64,000 bases of DNA from Streptococcus sp. HF-1907 (GTDB lineage Bacteria > Bacillota > Bacilli > Lactobacillales > Streptococcaceae), in assembly GCF_015594605.1 (NCBI RefSeq), contig NZ_JADNQT010000002.1, positions 1 to 64,000 of the forward strand. Reading direction: 5' to 3'. Under the pieces are notes generated by a model. The model was not told the origin of the DNA, did not search any database, and saw only the letters and a list, made by a program, of their open reading frames with translations. Shown one piece after another: positions 28,914 through 39,306 of the stretch. The position numbers and the translations under genes are program-made. How positions within the stretch are numbered: position 1 is the first letter of the stretch; each line of letters starts with the position of its first letter.

Positions 28914-29702
28914 TTACAAGTGATAGAAAGGATTGGTCGTAGCTTGACTTTCTAAAATCGTCACATCCCAATTATTTTCGGCTTTCCAAGCTTCAAATAT
29001 TTCTGCTAGTTTGCTGACGAAGAGCACTTCGATATGGTGTCCTGGGTCAATAGCAAGTAGTCCGTTAGTAATCATTTCTTGAGCGGTGTGATAGTAGATA
29101 TCTCCGGTTACAAAAACTTGGGCGCCAGCTTTGAGAGCATCTCGATAAAAGCCCTGTCCGCTCCCACCACAGATAGCAACTCGATCAATAAGCTCTGCTG
29201 ATTTTTCATAGGCAACCAAGCGAACGCTATCCAAACGAAAGACTTCCTTCACCTTGAGCGCAAACTCTTCAAAGGTCTGGGGAGCAATCTTTCCGACACG
29301 ACCAATGCCGTAACCATCACTAGTCGGTGTCAAAATGCTGGTATCGGTAATACCGAGCAAGTCGCAAAACCAATCGTTGAGCCCGTCTGGAACGATGTCA
29401 ATATTGGTGTGGCTGACGTAAACAGCCACGTCATGCTTGATCAAGTCATGATAAATTTGATTCTGCGGATTGGCAACCAGATTTTTTAACGGATGAAAAA
29501 TTGGCGCGTGCTTAACAATGAGTAAGTCAACATCTTTCTCAATCGCTTCTGCAACTGTCGTCTCACGAACGTCAAGTGCAATCATCACAGTTTTAATCTC
29601 TTTATCTAGACTTCCAATTTGCAAACCTGAAATGTCACCATCCATAGATAATTCTTGAGGGCAATAGGCTTCGTACCTGGCAATCAATTCTTTAGCTAGC
29701 AT
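28914..29702 (-). CDS. Nif3-like dinuclear metal-centre protein
   Basis: A 262-residue member of the NIF3/YqfO family (short form without the inserted PII-like domain). Metal ligands are suggested by [24 protein letters not shown] and the C-terminal [11 protein letters not shown]. The usual HHP motif reads KHA here. A role as GTP cyclohydrolase I type 2-like has been suggested for relatives but is unproven. It overlaps trmK by 11 nt. Confidence 0.85.
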   Translation of the reverse strand: MLAKELIARYEAYCPQELSMDGDISGLQIGSLDKEIKTVMIALDVRETTVAEAIEKDVDLLIVKHAPIFHPLKNLVANPQNQIYHDLIKHDVAVYVSHTNIDIVPDGLNDWFCDLLGITDTSILTPTSDGYGIGRVGKIAPQTFEEFALKVKEVFRLDSVRLVAYEKSAELIDRVAICGGSGQGFYRDALKAGAQVFVTGDIYYHTAQEMITNGLLAIDPGHHIEVLFVSKLAEIFEAWKAENNWDVTILESQATTNPFYHL

Positions 29703-30375
29703 GAAGAGCCTCCTTAATAGCTACAATTTTATCTTCAACTACCTTGCGTTCGGCCACTTTATTTTCTGGAATCACACTGTAAGCGTGACTTAATTTTTGC
29801 AATTCATTTTTCCATTTAGCTAGAAATACCGGTGATTTCGTTTGATTGAGCATTGGTCCGAAACGGAGGTCTTGTGCTGACAAGTTCATCTCTCCATGTT
29901 CTGCGACGATGATTTCGTAGAATTTCTCATTCTCAGTGACCATGTCTTCTGCAATGATGCGGTAGTTGTGATGCGCTAGCCAGGCGCGTAAATCATCTTC
30001 ACGGTTATTAGCTTGTAAAATCAATCGCTCAACGCTATCGAGTTTGCTCTGCCCATTATCCAAAATCTCAGCAATGAGACGCCCGCCCATGCCACAAATG
30101 GTGATGCAGGAAATTGCGTCGTCAGGCTCAAAAGCAGCCAAGCCGTTAGCTAGGCGCACATCAATCTTATCTGATAACTGGTTGCTGGCAACATTGGTTT
30201 GTGCGGACTCAAAAGGTCCCTTGACAACTTCGCCAGCGATGGCATAGTCAATCTGTCCGGACTGCACTAGATTGATGGGCAAATAGGCGTGGTCGCTCCC
30301 CACGTCAAGCAAGCGAGCACCCGCAGGTACGAGTTTAGCAACGGTTTGTAATCGGTGTGATAATTGTAATTCCAT
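29692..30375 (-). CDS. trmK: tRNA (adenine22-N1)-methyltransferase
   Basis: A 227-residue Rossmann-fold methyltransferase. The SAM motif is [33 protein letters not shown] and [15 protein letters not shown] fit TrmK. It methylates A22 of tRNA in Gram-positive bacteria. ATG 30375 (MELQLSHRL) is chosen because AAAGGAAA lies 4 nt upstream. The nif3 overlap is conserved in many streptococci. Confidence 0.9.
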   Translation of the reverse strand: MELQLSHRLQTVAKLVPAGARLLDVGSDHAYLPINLVQSGQIDYAIAGEVVKGPFESAQTNVASNQLSDKIDVRLANGLAAFEPDDAISCITICGMGGRLIAEILDNGQSKLDSVERLILQANNREDDLRAWLAHHNYRIIAEDMVTENEKFYEIIVAEHGEMNLSAQDLRFGPMLNQTKSPVFLAKWKNELQKLSHAYSVIPENKVAERKVVEDKIVAIKEALHAS

Positions 30376-30465
30376 GGTATTTCCTTTAACTTTTGTCCTA
30401 TTCAGTATAACATCAAAAAAGGTAAAAATAAAGAGAGCCCGATTCATCGAACTCTCCGTTGAGGT

Positions 30466-31149
30466 CTAATCTGCCCATAAATTCATAGCATTGAGGAAAT
30501 CATCCGAGACAGACACTTCTGCCTGATGCTGCTGTTCACGCGCCAGCTTGCGCTCTTCAACCTGACGAAGGGTCGTAATTCCCTCGCGGCGCCAATTTCG
30601 CAAGATAGCATTGATGTAATTCCAATTAGTCTTGCCATTGAAAACCGCTTCTTTGAGCGCAGCACGAACCACATCTGGATCTGTGTGATCTTCCTGCAAA
30701 CTTTTCTGCAATTCCTCCAACTCAAACGGACTGAGCATTCGCCCAAGCTCCCTCTCAAAGTCTGCCACCAAGTCCTTGAAAGTATTGGTCACTTGAGGTT
30801 GGGCTTGTGGCATGGTTTCATTTGGTTGATAAAGCAGAGCGTCAAGTTTGCTAAGAGCTGGACTAGCATCAAAGATAACTTCGATTTCACCATCCAGTTC
30901 GATGGTCTTCACATCCAGTAATTCTTGAGCAGTCAGATTTGAGATGGAACGATTGATGTCTGCCACCGTTTTACCCAGAGCTTCGGCAACCTGACTGGGT
31001 GCCAAGTCATCCATTTTAGTCGTATTTTGCATATAGAAAAATTGCCAGACTAAAAAATCATCTGCACTCTTAAAAATATCCTTAAAATGAAACAATAAAT
31101 TTGTCGGTAAAATCACATTACCAGACTTAAAATGTTCAAAAAAACTCAT
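30466..31149 (-). CDS. dnaD: DNA replication protein DnaD
   Basis: A 227-residue DnaD with an N-terminal winged-helix oligomerisation domain (about 1-100) and a C-terminal DnaB_2/DDBH2 domain (about 125-200, containing LSPFELEELQKSL and NWNYINAILRNW). DnaD works with DnaB and DnaI to load the replicative helicase at origins and stalled forks. Its gene lies 18 nt after metA, upstream of the trmK-nif3 unit. Confidence 0.92.
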   Translation of the reverse strand: MSFFEHFKSGNVILPTNLLFHFKDIFKSADDFLVWQFFYMQNTTKMDDLAPSQVAEALGKTVADINRSISNLTAQELLDVKTIELDGEIEVIFDASPALSKLDALLYQPNETMPQAQPQVTNTFKDLVADFERELGRMLSPFELEELQKSLQEDHTDPDVVRAALKEAVFNGKTNWNYINAILRNWRREGITTLRQVEERKLAREQQHQAEVSVSDDFLNAMNLWAD

Positions 31150-31167
31150 ACTACCTCTTTGTGCTAG

Positions 31168-32097
31168 CTATTTCTCTAGCTCTTCTAGCCGATATGGAGT
31201 TTCCTGATAAACTGCATAGTTCAACCAATTACTAAAGAAAGTTGTTGCTGCCAAATTCCATCGCATACGCGGTTTAGCGGATGGATCATCATTAGGATAA
31301 TAATGCGCTGGAAGCTCGGGATTTTTACCCGCTGATAAATCACGCTGATATTCTTTGTCCAGTGTATCTCTATCATACTCAAGATGACCAAAACTATAAA
31401 TATTTCGCAAATCCTTGCTGGCTACAATGGAAAGGCCAACCTCTGACCCCTCTACCAAAATGTCCAAGTCAGACTCTTTTTCAATATCTGAAGCCTTGAT
31501 TTCTGTATGACGAGAATGTGGCGAGGCAAAGCTGTCATCAAAACCACGTAAGAGGAGATTATCCTTTGCGAGCACTTCTTGATCAAAAATTCCCGAAATC
31601 TTTTGAATCTTTTGGTCTACCAGCTGCTTTTGGATACCATACTTGTAATACAAACCAGCTTGTGCTCCCCAACAAAGATGAAGGGTCGAATAGACATGCG
31701 TCTTAGACCAGTCAAAAACCTGACACAATTCTTCCCAATAATCTACTTCCTCAAATGGTAGTGTTTCAACAGGTGCACCCGTGATAATCAAGCCATCATA
31801 AAATTTAGCCTTGACTTCATCAAAGGTACGGTAAAAATTCTCCATGTGTTTTGCATGGGTTGTTTTAGATTCATGACTTGTCATGTATAAAAAGGTCACA
31901 TTGATTTGAAGAGGGGTATTTGCTAGCAGGCGTAATAATTGCGTTTCGGTTGCTTCTTTTGTCGGCATAAGATTAAGCACCAAGACTTCCATAGGGCGGA
32001 TATCTTGATGGTCAGCTCTGCTATCGTCCATTATGAAGACATTTTCAGAACGTAAAATTTCTAAAATGGGTAATTCTTTATCGAGTTTGATAGGCAT
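31168..32097 (-). CDS. metA: Homoserine O-acetyltransferase (MetA family)
   Basis: A 309-residue MetA-family enzyme. The catalytic Cys142 lies in [12 protein letters not shown], and His/Glu in SFGHLEYD. Residue 111, which in this family decides acyl donor, is Glu (TGAPVE), indicating acetyl-CoA rather than succinyl-CoA. It makes O-acetylhomoserine for methionine synthesis. A MET-box lies over its promoter at 32150-32166, the known target type of the MtaR/MetR LysR regulators such as that at 524-1435. Confidence 0.93.
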   Translation of the reverse strand: MPIKLDKELPILEILRSENVFIMDDSRADHQDIRPMEVLVLNLMPTKEATETQLLRLLANTPLQINVTFLYMTSHESKTTHAKHMENFYRTFDEVKAKFYDGLIITGAPVETLPFEEVDYWEELCQVFDWSKTHVYSTLHLCWGAQAGLYYKYGIQKQLVDQKIQKISGIFDQEVLAKDNLLLRGFDDSFASPHSRHTEIKASDIEKESDLDILVEGSEVGLSIVASKDLRNIYSFGHLEYDRDTLDKEYQRDLSAGKNPELPAHYYPNDDPSAKPRMRWNLAATTFFSNWLNYAVYQETPYRLEELEK

Positions 32098-32101
32098 GAA
32101 A

Positions 32102-32166
32102 ATATCTCCATTTCTATAATAATCATACTATTATTATAAAGCATGGAGATATAGTTTTCAATTATA
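32102..32166 (-). promoter_or_regulatory. metA promoter with MET-box and long dyad
   Basis: -35 TTGAAA (32156-32161), 17-nt spacer, -10 TATAAT (32133-32138) on the minus strand. TATAGTTTTCAATTATA (32150-32166) matches 15 of 17 positions of the streptococcal MET-box TATAGTTTNAAACTATA and covers the -35. ATATCTCCAT (32102-32111) and ATGGAGATAT (32143-32152) form a 10-bp dyad enclosing the -10, with an inner TATAATAAT/ATTATTATA pair. Confidence 0.7.
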
Positions 32167-32202
32167 TAATTTCTTTAGTTGGTTATAGGTAAAGACTATA
32201 AG

Positions 32203-32721
32203 TTAACCTGGAAAGTTCATCAAGACTTTTGTATCGTATCCTTTAATGGCTTCGCGACCGTTCAAGCCGTCCAATTCAATAAGGAAGGCACAACCAGCAA
32301 CGACACCACCAAGGCGTTCAATCATTTCAATAGTTGCTTTGACTGTACCACCTGTTGCCAAAAGGTCATCAACGATAAGTACACGTTGACCTGGTTTGAT
32401 AGCGTCAGCGTGCATTGTCAAAGTGTCAATACCGTACTCTTTCTCATAGTCTGCTGAAATGACTTCGCGTGGCAATTTTCCTGGTTTACGGACAGGAGCA
32501 AAGCCAACACCAAGTTCGTAAGCAACTGGACAACCAACGATAAAACCACGTGCTTCAGGTCCTACAATCATGTCAATTTTCTTGTCAGTTGCGTACTGAA
32601 CGATTTCACGAACTGCATAGCTATAGGCATTGCCGTCAGCCATAAGTGGTGAGATGTCACGGAAAGTGATCCCTTCTTGAGGATAGTTTTCAATTGATGC
32701 AATATAATTTCTTAAATCCAT
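32203..32721 (-). CDS. apt: Adenine phosphoribosyltransferase
   Basis: A 172-residue type I PRTase that makes AMP from adenine and PRPP. PRPP-binding motif [14 protein letters not shown] and [20 protein letters not shown] are seen, and the length is standard. Its promoter has -10 TATAAT (32766-32771) and -35 TTTACG (32789-32794). In related streptococci apt follows recJ; here a degenerate IS has entered the gap. Confidence 0.95.
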   Translation of the reverse strand: MDLRNYIASIENYPQEGITFRDISPLMADGNAYSYAVREIVQYATDKKIDMIVGPEARGFIVGCPVAYELGVGFAPVRKPGKLPREVISADYEKEYGIDTLTMHADAIKPGQRVLIVDDLLATGGTVKATIEMIERLGGVVAGCAFLIELDGLNGREAIKGYDTKVLMNFPG

Positions 32722-32765
32722 TTGTTAGTCTTTCTAAGGGTATCCCTAAAATGTTTTTACATTCA

Positions 32766-32794
32766 ATTATAGCATATTTTTAAATTTTCGTAAA
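32766..32794 (-). promoter_or_regulatory. apt promoter
   Basis: -35 TTTACG (32789-32794), 17-nt spacer, -10 TATAAT (32766-32771, with TGC upstream) on the minus strand, between the IS and apt. It survives just downstream of the IS. Confidence 0.7.
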
Positions 32795-32803
32795 TATTCT
32801 GCT

Positions 32804-32808
32804 TAATC
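32804..32808. repeat. Target-site duplication TAATC, left copy
   Basis: TAATC precedes the IS inverted repeat here; the matching copy is at 33458-33462. Restoring one copy gives recJ a normal TAA stop. Confidence 0.75.
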
Positions 32809-33457
32809 GAATCAATTCCGAAAGTCTGTTTTTTGCCATCTATCACTCTTTGGAGGAACATTTTGACCATCAAAAAAGAATATGGTGTACACAAATCGCC
32901 CTGTTCAGTGTGATTTAGAATTGAAAGGAGTACTGTCCTCCCCAAAGGGGCAGACTCCACCCTTGGTCTTAAGGGAAACTTTTAAAGTTAAACAACCCAA
33001 CTGGCTAACTGTGACGTCTGCCCGTGATTGAGCTTGTACAAGGCGAAGCCTACCATGACTAGACGGTGACCGCAGTTTTAGCCCAAGTCTCTAAGTTGTC
33101 AACGACTGCTTCTAAGTCTGTCATAAAACGTGAGAAACTGGCTGCCGATGGGGCATGGACTTTCTTGGAGCTCCCATCTTTTAGAGTAACATAGTGAGTC
33201 TCGAAGCCACAGATTTGACGTAGCTGACTGTTACAGTTGAGTTGACGAATCAGTTGCTTGTCAGTTTGAAATTGAAGCATTAATTTGGCAATATAGGCTA
33301 TAAAGTAAGACTCAACGCTATAGTCTTGACGCCCTCCTTTACGTTTGGATTCTATCTGTTCAAGTAGACCTGTCTCCTCAAAGAGGTTGAGTTGTGTTAC
33401 ACTTTTCATTGTAAGACCTCGCTGTTTTTTTACAATTCTATTATTCGGAATTGATTC
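32809..33457 (-). mobile_element. Internally deleted insertion sequence with TSD (copy 2)
   Basis: A 649-bp element bounded by 14-bp inverted repeats, GAATCAATTCCGAA (32809-32822) and TTCGGAATTGATTC (33444-33457), and flanked by the 5-bp direct repeat TAATC (32804-32808 and 33458-33462). The inside joins a transposase N-terminal part to the 3' end shared with the copy at 219-474. Such a short element with intact ends could be moved in trans by a full-length relative. Confidence 0.85.
33059..33409 (-). pseudogene. Transposase N-terminal fragment in deleted IS
   Basis: A 116-residue frame from the IS start codon (KSVTQLNLFEETGLLEQ...) ends prematurely at a TAG formed at the deletion junction near 33061-33064. 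It has the N-terminal region typical of transposases with a DUF772-like domain, including APSAASFSRFM. The DDE core is missing, so it cannot transpose itself. Confidence 0.7.
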
Positions 33458-35658
33458 TAATCTTCCATGAGCCAGTCATAGATTTCCTGCGGCGTGCCCA
33501 AGGCCATCAACTCTTGGTATTTTACCAGAGACACGAGATTTTGATAGATATGGCTCTCCGAAATCTCACGTTTTTCCGCATCTTTATTGACTATCATGAC
33601 ACCATCTGTGATGGTCACAAAGCCTAACTCCTCAAAAATCTGAACCATTTTTACCAAAAGAATATCAGGAATTTTCAAATAGTGACTCAACTCTTTAAGT
33701 TTGTAGCGGACATCAAATTCTGGGAATTGATAGATGGTTTTGTAGAGTTTGGCAAATTGCTCGCGCGTGCCGTAACCGGCAAGATAATAAGACTTAGCTA
33801 TTTGATTTTTGAAATAAATGGCTTGGAGGTGCTGTCCTCTAAAAAGAGATTTGAGCTCATTTGGATTTTCAGGAATGTCCAATAACACCACCGCATCTCC
33901 CTGCACTTCCTCATCAAGAACAGGCACCCCTTGTGGCAGCTGGCTATTTCGCCCACGAATGTCAAACAGTTGAATACCGTTCACGCGCGCATCTTCTAGC
34001 ATCAGTTGAAGCGTTGTCGAGCCATTCCACACATTGACAGACAAGGTGACCGCTAATTCAAGTCCTTGAGCCTGTTGAAATTCTTGGACCTGCGCTCCCA
34101 TGTCGAAAGCTACTAAATCAAAATCCTCACCAGCTTGGCTAAGTTTTAATTTGAGGTGAGCCCCGTTTTGTCCCATAGTACGGGCTTGTTTGACGGTGAA
34201 GTCTTTGAGCAAGAAAACAGGTTTCTTATTGTCCATACCAAACGGTGCTAATTTCTCTAAGCTACGAACAGTTTCTAAACTCAAGTCTGAAAAATGCAAT
34301 TCGTCATCAATAGTCAACGTTTTTTTCTGACTCATGTCCAAATGATTATTTTCAATGTAACCACTGAGAACTTGAGAGAGAGCTGGCAGCTTGTCAGCCT
34401 CCAAAGTCATACCAGCAGCTCCGCTATGCCCACCAAAGGCGACGAAAAGGTCGCGGTGGTCATCAAGAGCCTCAAAAATATTGAGAGCCTCGACACTGCG
34501 GGCACTACCCTTGGCAAGTCCATTTTCGATGTTAAGCACAATGACTGGTTGACTGATTTGCTCAAGAATGCGTCCTGCGACAATCCCAAGAACACCAGGG
34601 TGCCAACCTTCCTTGGCTAAAACCTGTACAGGCTGGCTAGGATCAACCATGGCGATTGCCTCGTCAAAAATAGTCTGAACAATGGTTTTACGCTCTTCGT
34701 TTTTACCGTTAATCATTTTGGCAATGACTAGCGCTTCTTCATCGTCAAAGCCTGTCAAAAGTTCGATGGCTGGGTTTGGGTCATCCAGACGCCCCAAGGC
34801 ATTGAGCTGAGGAGCAATTTTGAAGCCAATCGTTTCTTCATTCAAACTATCTGGGTCAATGTCAGACACTTTCATCAATTCTTGCAAACCGATGCGTTCT
34901 GTGTCTTTGAGAATCTGCAAGCCAACTCTGACCATGATGCGATTTTCATCTGTCAGACTCACCATGTCAGCAATAGTTCCAATGGCAACCAAATCCAGCA
35001 TTTCGGTAGGAATAGATCCCAAGAGCGCGCAAGCTAATTTGAAAGCAACGCCACAACCTGCTAGATAGGAGAAGGGATAATCTGCTTCTGGATGTTCTGG
35101 ATGGACGATAGCAAAGGCGTTCGGCAACTCAGCTGGCATGCTATGGTGGTCGGTCACAATGACATCTACACCTTGCTCTTGAGCATAGGCGATGGCTTCC
35201 TTACCGGCTACGCCATTGTCCACCGTAATAATAAGTGAGACCTTTTGCTGGTCAATGAAGTATTTGTAAACACTTTGGTTGGGGCCGTAGCCATCTGTGA
35301 AGCGATTGGGGAGATAAACCTGAGTCTCAGCACCCAGCATTTCAAGCGCCTCTTTCATGATAGAGGCTGAGATCATCCCGTCAGCGTCATAATCTCCGTA
35401 AACCAAAATCTGTTCATAATTTTCAATGGCTTGACGGATACGCTTAACCGCCTTTTCCATGTCATGGAGGAGATAGGGGTCGTGGAGATGTGACAAGTCT
35501 GCATTCAAGAAATCTGATAATTTATCTGCTGTATCAACGCCACGAGAATAGGCTATTCTGGCAACAGTTTCCGATAACTGTTCTTTTTTAGCAAGCTGAA
35601 AAAAGCCATCATCTGGCTCTTTTTCTAATTGTTTCCATTCATATTTTGATGAAATCAT
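33457..35658 (-). CDS. recJ: Single-stranded-DNA-specific exonuclease RecJ
   Basis: A 733-residue RecJ with a DHH/DHHA1 core and an extended C-terminal Firmicute region. VYGDYDADGMISASI (motif I), VTDHHSMP and AFGGHSGAAGMTL (DHHA1) are present. It is a 5'-3' exonuclease in recombination and mismatch/base excision repair. Its start overlaps the SDR stop by 4 nt. The stop codon TAG contains one base from an IS insertion (33457), so the native TAA was replaced without changing the protein. Confidence 0.93.
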   Translation of the reverse strand: MISSKYEWKQLEKEPDDGFFQLAKKEQLSETVARIAYSRGVDTADKLSDFLNADLSHLHDPYLLHDMEKAVKRIRQAIENYEQILVYGDYDADGMISASIMKEALEMLGAETQVYLPNRFTDGYGPNQSVYKYFIDQQKVSLIITVDNGVAGKEAIAYAQEQGVDVIVTDHHSMPAELPNAFAIVHPEHPEADYPFSYLAGCGVAFKLACALLGSIPTEMLDLVAIGTIADMVSLTDENRIMVRVGLQILKDTERIGLQELMKVSDIDPDSLNEETIGFKIAPQLNALGRLDDPNPAIELLTGFDDEEALVIAKMINGKNEERKTIVQTIFDEAIAMVDPSQPVQVLAKEGWHPGVLGIVAGRILEQISQPVIVLNIENGLAKGSARSVEALNIFEALDDHRDLFVAFGGHSGAAGMTLEADKLPALSQVLSGYIENNHLDMSQKKTLTIDDELHFSDLSLETVRSLEKLAPFGMDNKKPVFLLKDFTVKQARTMGQNGAHLKLKLSQAGEDFDLVAFDMGAQVQEFQQAQGLELAVTLSVNVWNGSTTLQLMLEDARVNGIQLFDIRGRNSQLPQGVPVLDEEVQGDAVVLLDIPENPNELKSLFRGQHLQAIYFKNQIAKSYYLAGYGTREQFAKLYKTIYQFPEFDVRYKLKELSHYLKIPDILLVKMVQIFEELGFVTITDGVMIVNKDAEKREISESHIYQNLVSLVKYQELMALGTPQEIYDWLMED

Positions 35659-36419
35659 TTGTAATTAAAGACCTTTCTGGCAAAGAAATCTGCCGTCTTT
35701 GGAAATAGGGTATAGGCTTTGTGGGCGGCGGCTAGGGCAAAGGGCAAATTTAATTCCCGTTTATTCTTCCCTAGGCAAGCCACTGTCTTTTTAGCCACCT
35801 GGTCTGCTGTCAAGACATAGCGTCCAACGCTTTTAAGGTAATCTCCCGTTGGGTCCGCTGTGTCAAAAAAGCTGGTGGCAATCGGACCTGGATTGACAGT
35901 CGTGACATAAACGCCTTGCTCTGCTAATTCCAGACGGAGTGCATTTGAGAAGCCGATGACTGCAAACTTGCTAGCTGCATAAATAGAAGATTTGCTAGAC
36001 GCAATCAAGCCAGCCATGCTAACGATATTAACAATATGTCCACTGCCCTGCTCTGCCATTTTCCGCCCAATCAAACGGGCTAAGGTCATAGAGGCAAAGG
36101 TATTGACATCAAACATGTCGCGAACCTCGCGGCTATCATAAGCGTCGAAAGCCTTAAAGGAACCGTAACCAGCGTTGTTGATGAGAATGTCCAGACGACC
36201 GAAATCGCGATAGATAGTCTCAACAACCTCTTCCAAGGCAGCGTCGTCCGTCAAATCAAGCGCCAGACAAGTCGTGTTAGGGCGGTGAGCGTAAAGTTTC
36301 TCCAACTTCTCCTTGCTACGACCAGCCAAAATCAAGTGGTCATTCTCTGCTAATCGGGTAACAATCGCTTGCGCCAAGCCACCTGACGCCCCTGTCATGA
36401 AGATAATACGTGCTGTCAT
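35655..36419 (-). CDS. Short-chain dehydrogenase/reductase
   Basis: A 254-residue classical SDR: FMTGASGGLAQAIV (NAD(P) loop), NNAGYG (about residue 82), and the catalytic YAASKF preceded by NIVSMAGLIASSKSS. Cofactor is probably NADPH by the Arg/Ser/Lys after the loop. The substrate is unknown. It sits between rnz and recJ with overlapping ends (1 and 4 nt). Confidence 0.9.
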   Translation of the reverse strand: MTARIIFMTGASGGLAQAIVTRLAENDHLILAGRSKEKLEKLYAHRPNTTCLALDLTDDAALEEVVETIYRDFGRLDILINNAGYGSFKAFDAYDSREVRDMFDVNTFASMTLARLIGRKMAEQGSGHIVNIVSMAGLIASSKSSIYAASKFAVIGFSNALRLELAEQGVYVTTVNPGPIATSFFDTADPTGDYLKSVGRYVLTADQVAKKTVACLGKNKRELNLPFALAAAHKAYTLFPKTADFFARKVFNYK

Positions 36420-37348
36420 TAAATCTTAACTTCCTCTAAATCACGGACTAGGTGCGTATTTTCAAAAATAGTCTGAGCATCCAGCTCCATTTTTTTACAA
36501 TCACGACCCAAGAAACGAGCGCTAATGTGGTTGAGTAGGAGGCGCTTAGCTGAGGCCTCTTTAGCAACCTTGGCCGCCTGCATGTTCGTTGAGTGACCGT
36601 GTGCCTTAGCAATCTTTTCATCGCCTTTTCCGTAAGTTGATTCGTGAACAAGGACATCCGCACCTAAACCTAGACGTACGCTTGAGTCTGTTTTACGAGT
36701 GTCGCCAAGAATAGTGATAATTTTTCCTTTTTTGGGTGCTGAGATGAAATCCTTAGCAACAATCTTTGTACCGTCTTCAAGAACTACATCTTGACCATTT
36801 TTTACTTTTCCAAAGAGGGGACCAAATGGTACACCTGCTGTTTTCAGAGCATCTGCATCAAGCGTTCCTTCCAAATCCTTTTGCATCACACGATAGCCCA
36901 CGCAGAAAATAGTGTGGTCAAGCTGTTCAGCATAAACCACAAATTTATCCGTTTCCATAATTTTTCCCAGTGAATTAGCGTCTAGCTCATGGAAATTGAT
37001 GTGATAAGGCAAACGAGAACCTGAATTACGAAGGCTAGTCATGACAAAGGATTTAATGCCTGCAGGTCCATAGATGTCCAAGTCAGTTTGTTCCTCATTG
37101 GCTTGGAAGGCACGGCTTGACAAAAAACCTGGCAAACCAAAAATATGGTCACCATGTAAATGCGTAATGAAGATTTTTTTCACTTTTCGAGGACGAATCG
37201 TCGTTTCCAAAATCTGACGCTGAGTGCCTTCACCGCAATCAAACATCCAAACTTCATTGATTTCGTCCAGTAATTTCAAGACTAAACTTGAAACATTGCG
37301 GGCCTTGGCTGGTTGTCCAGCTCCAGTTCCTAAAAATTGAATTTCCAT
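36419..37348 (-). CDS. rnz: Ribonuclease Z
   Basis: A 309-residue metallo-beta-lactamase fold endonuclease that trims tRNA 3' ends. Zinc motif [15 protein letters not shown] (about 58-72), later histidines in GHSTN and LLNHISARF. Length fits the short RNase Z form. It is translationally coupled to the SDR gene (1-nt overlap). A C-terminal family helix is present. Confidence 0.94.
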   Translation of the reverse strand: MEIQFLGTGAGQPAKARNVSSLVLKLLDEINEVWMFDCGEGTQRQILETTIRPRKVKKIFITHLHGDHIFGLPGFLSSRAFQANEEQTDLDIYGPAGIKSFVMTSLRNSGSRLPYHINFHELDANSLGKIMETDKFVVYAEQLDHTIFCVGYRVMQKDLEGTLDADALKTAGVPFGPLFGKVKNGQDVVLEDGTKIVAKDFISAPKKGKIITILGDTRKTDSSVRLGLGADVLVHESTYGKGDEKIAKAHGHSTNMQAAKVAKEASAKRLLLNHISARFLGRDCKKMELDAQTIFENTHLVRDLEEVKI

Positions 37349-37362
37349 TATTGTCGTTCTTT

Positions 37363-37998
37363 CTAGTTTTTAATATAGAGAATTGCTTCGCGTCCTTGGC
37401 TGGCAAAGTACTTTTGCCCTTTGTAGTGGCTGGCTAAATCAAGAAGCTCGTCCTGATTAAAACTTGAGATTTTGATAATGCCACCTTTTAATTGCGACAC
37501 ATGGCTGAGCAGACTTGTCTCAGGAGTGATGTCTTTGGCATTTTTTTCATCCATATCAATTCTGGACATCTTGATACCTCGGTTATCTTGGTAGATTTTA
37601 TATTGTGGGAAGACTTGTGCCAATTCAAATAAGACGGCCGGAGTAATCTTTTCATCAAGTTCTGCAAAAACACGCGCCTCTTCTTTGGCATTTTCAAAAG
37701 CGAAGCCAAATGATTTTCCTGTCAAATTCAAACGAATGAAGGGGTGATGTTCGTCGAAAGTTGGATGGTCGTTAAAAAGATTCAGAGCCTTAGACAAGTC
37801 TAAAAAGTAGTCAGTCGCTGCTTCTGCTCCTTGTTTTTGGTAGATTTCAGCAAAATAAGCATTGATAACGCTAGGCGGCGGTGTGATAAAGGTCAGCTTC
37901 TGAGCATCTGATAGTGGCGCCAGCACATTTTCCAAATAAACCTTATCAAGGCTAGTGAAACCGCCATATTTTAGGGCTAAATCAATGTAATTAGTCAT
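37363..37998 (-). CDS. Conserved streptococcal protein of unknown function
   Basis: A 211-residue soluble protein with no transmembrane segment and no PLP, metal or nucleotide motif recognised. It starts with [22 protein letters not shown] and is found between hflX (8-nt overlap) and rnz. Context suggests a housekeeping, perhaps RNA-linked, role, but nothing in the sequence shows it. Confidence 0.75.
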   Translation of the reverse strand: MTNYIDLALKYGGFTSLDKVYLENVLAPLSDAQKLTFITPPPSVINAYFAEIYQKQGAEAATDYFLDLSKALNLFNDHPTFDEHHPFIRLNLTGKSFGFAFENAKEEARVFAELDEKITPAVLFELAQVFPQYKIYQDNRGIKMSRIDMDEKNAKDITPETSLLSHVSQLKGGIIKISSFNQDELLDLASHYKGQKYFASQGREAILYIKN

Positions 37999-39229
37999 AA
38001 AATTCTTCTAACCTCCATTTGTTCTTGTGGGCAATGTAACCCGAAATTTCTTCGTATTCTTCCTCGAAGCTGTAGCTGTCTAGGAGGGCAATTTTGTTGA
38101 GATCATAGAGTTTGTAGGCTTGATTTTGGTGGACTTTGATTGAAAACTCATCGAAAATGTGACGAATTTCATCAATAATCAAACAGCGAAGGAGGTCTCG
38201 GCTACCTTTTTCCTTAGCAGATATACGCACATTTGGAAAAGCGGTCGCAGTCAGATTGTCAGCCTTGTCCATCTTGTTGTAAACAGCCAAACGGGGAATG
38301 TCCTGCATGCCCAAATCAGTCAAAATATCCAGCACAACCTTCTCGTGCTCAGTATGGTTGGGGTCACTGGCATCGATAACATGAAGGAGCAAGTCAACAT
38401 TTTTGCTCTCTTCTAAGGTTGATTTGAAAGCAGCCACCAGTTCAGTCGGCAAATCTTGAATAAAACCAACAGTATCTGTCAGAGTGACTTGAAATTGATT
38501 TTGCAAATAAATCTGCTTGGTTGTCGCATCCAAAGTCGCAAATAGTTCATTAGCTTCGTACTGTTTGTTATCCGTCAAAATGTTCATGATAGTTGATTTG
38601 CCAGCATTGGTATAACCTATCAGACCAATCTTAAAGGTATCAGAATCGATGCGTCTTTCACGAATGGTTTCACGATTTTTCTCAACAATTTTAAGCTGGC
38701 GCTCGATATCTGTAATCTGATTTCGGACAGCACGGCGGTTGAGTTCAAGCTGACTTTCACCAGGTCCACGACTACCAATCCCACCAGCCTGACGACTGAG
38801 CATAATCCCTTGACCAGCTAAGCGTGGCAACATGTATTTAAGCTGAGCTAAATGAACTTGCAACTTGCCTTCATGACTACGAGCTCGCATAGCAAAAATG
38901 TCCAATATCAACTGCATACGGTCAATAACTTTAACACCTAATTCAGCTTCCAAGTTAGTATTTTGACGTGGGGTTAGGCGGTTGTTGACGATGACCGTAT
39001 CAATTTCAAAAGCATCAACGAGGTCCTTGATATCGGCTAATTTTCCAGAGCCGATGAAGGATTTACTATCATAGCGCTCACGCTTTTGCACCACACGGTC
39101 AACCACTTCTGCGCCAGCGGTTTTAGCAAGATTAGCCAACTCTTCCATGGACATGTCGAAGTTCTTACTTTCTTGCAATTCAACGCCTATGAGGAGGACA
39201 CGCTCCTGCTTTTCTTGCGTTTCAATCAT
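37991..39229 (-). CDS. hflX: GTPase HflX
   Basis: A 412-residue HflX: N-terminal domain (about 1-180, with SKNFDMSMEELANLAKTAGAEVV), linker helical part, then the G domain with GYTNAGKST (G1), TDTVGFIQ (G3) and NKMD (G4). It binds 50S/70S ribosomes and splits them under stress. It follows miaA by 77 nt; the pairing of miaA and hflX resembles that in many bacteria. Confidence 0.94.
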   Translation of the reverse strand: MIETQEKQERVLLIGVELQESKNFDMSMEELANLAKTAGAEVVDRVVQKRERYDSKSFIGSGKLADIKDLVDAFEIDTVIVNNRLTPRQNTNLEAELGVKVIDRMQLILDIFAMRARSHEGKLQVHLAQLKYMLPRLAGQGIMLSRQAGGIGSRGPGESQLELNRRAVRNQITDIERQLKIVEKNRETIRERRIDSDTFKIGLIGYTNAGKSTIMNILTDNKQYEANELFATLDATTKQIYLQNQFQVTLTDTVGFIQDLPTELVAAFKSTLEESKNVDLLLHVIDASDPNHTEHEKVVLDILTDLGMQDIPRLAVYNKMDKADNLTATAFPNVRISAKEKGSRDLLRCLIIDEIRHIFDEFSIKVHQNQAYKLYDLNKIALLDSYSFEEEYEEISGYIAHKNKWRLEEFYD

Positions 39230-39306
39230 CTCATGGCTCCTTTCTTCCCGATAAATGCGTAATGTTTATTATAGCATAAAGACCAAACTTTTGGGGCTTT
39301 TACTAT

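Noticed and set aside
37363-37998. Cystathionine lyase assignment for the 211-residue protein
   Set aside because: No PLP-lysine motif or fold-type I features are visible, so no enzyme name was given.
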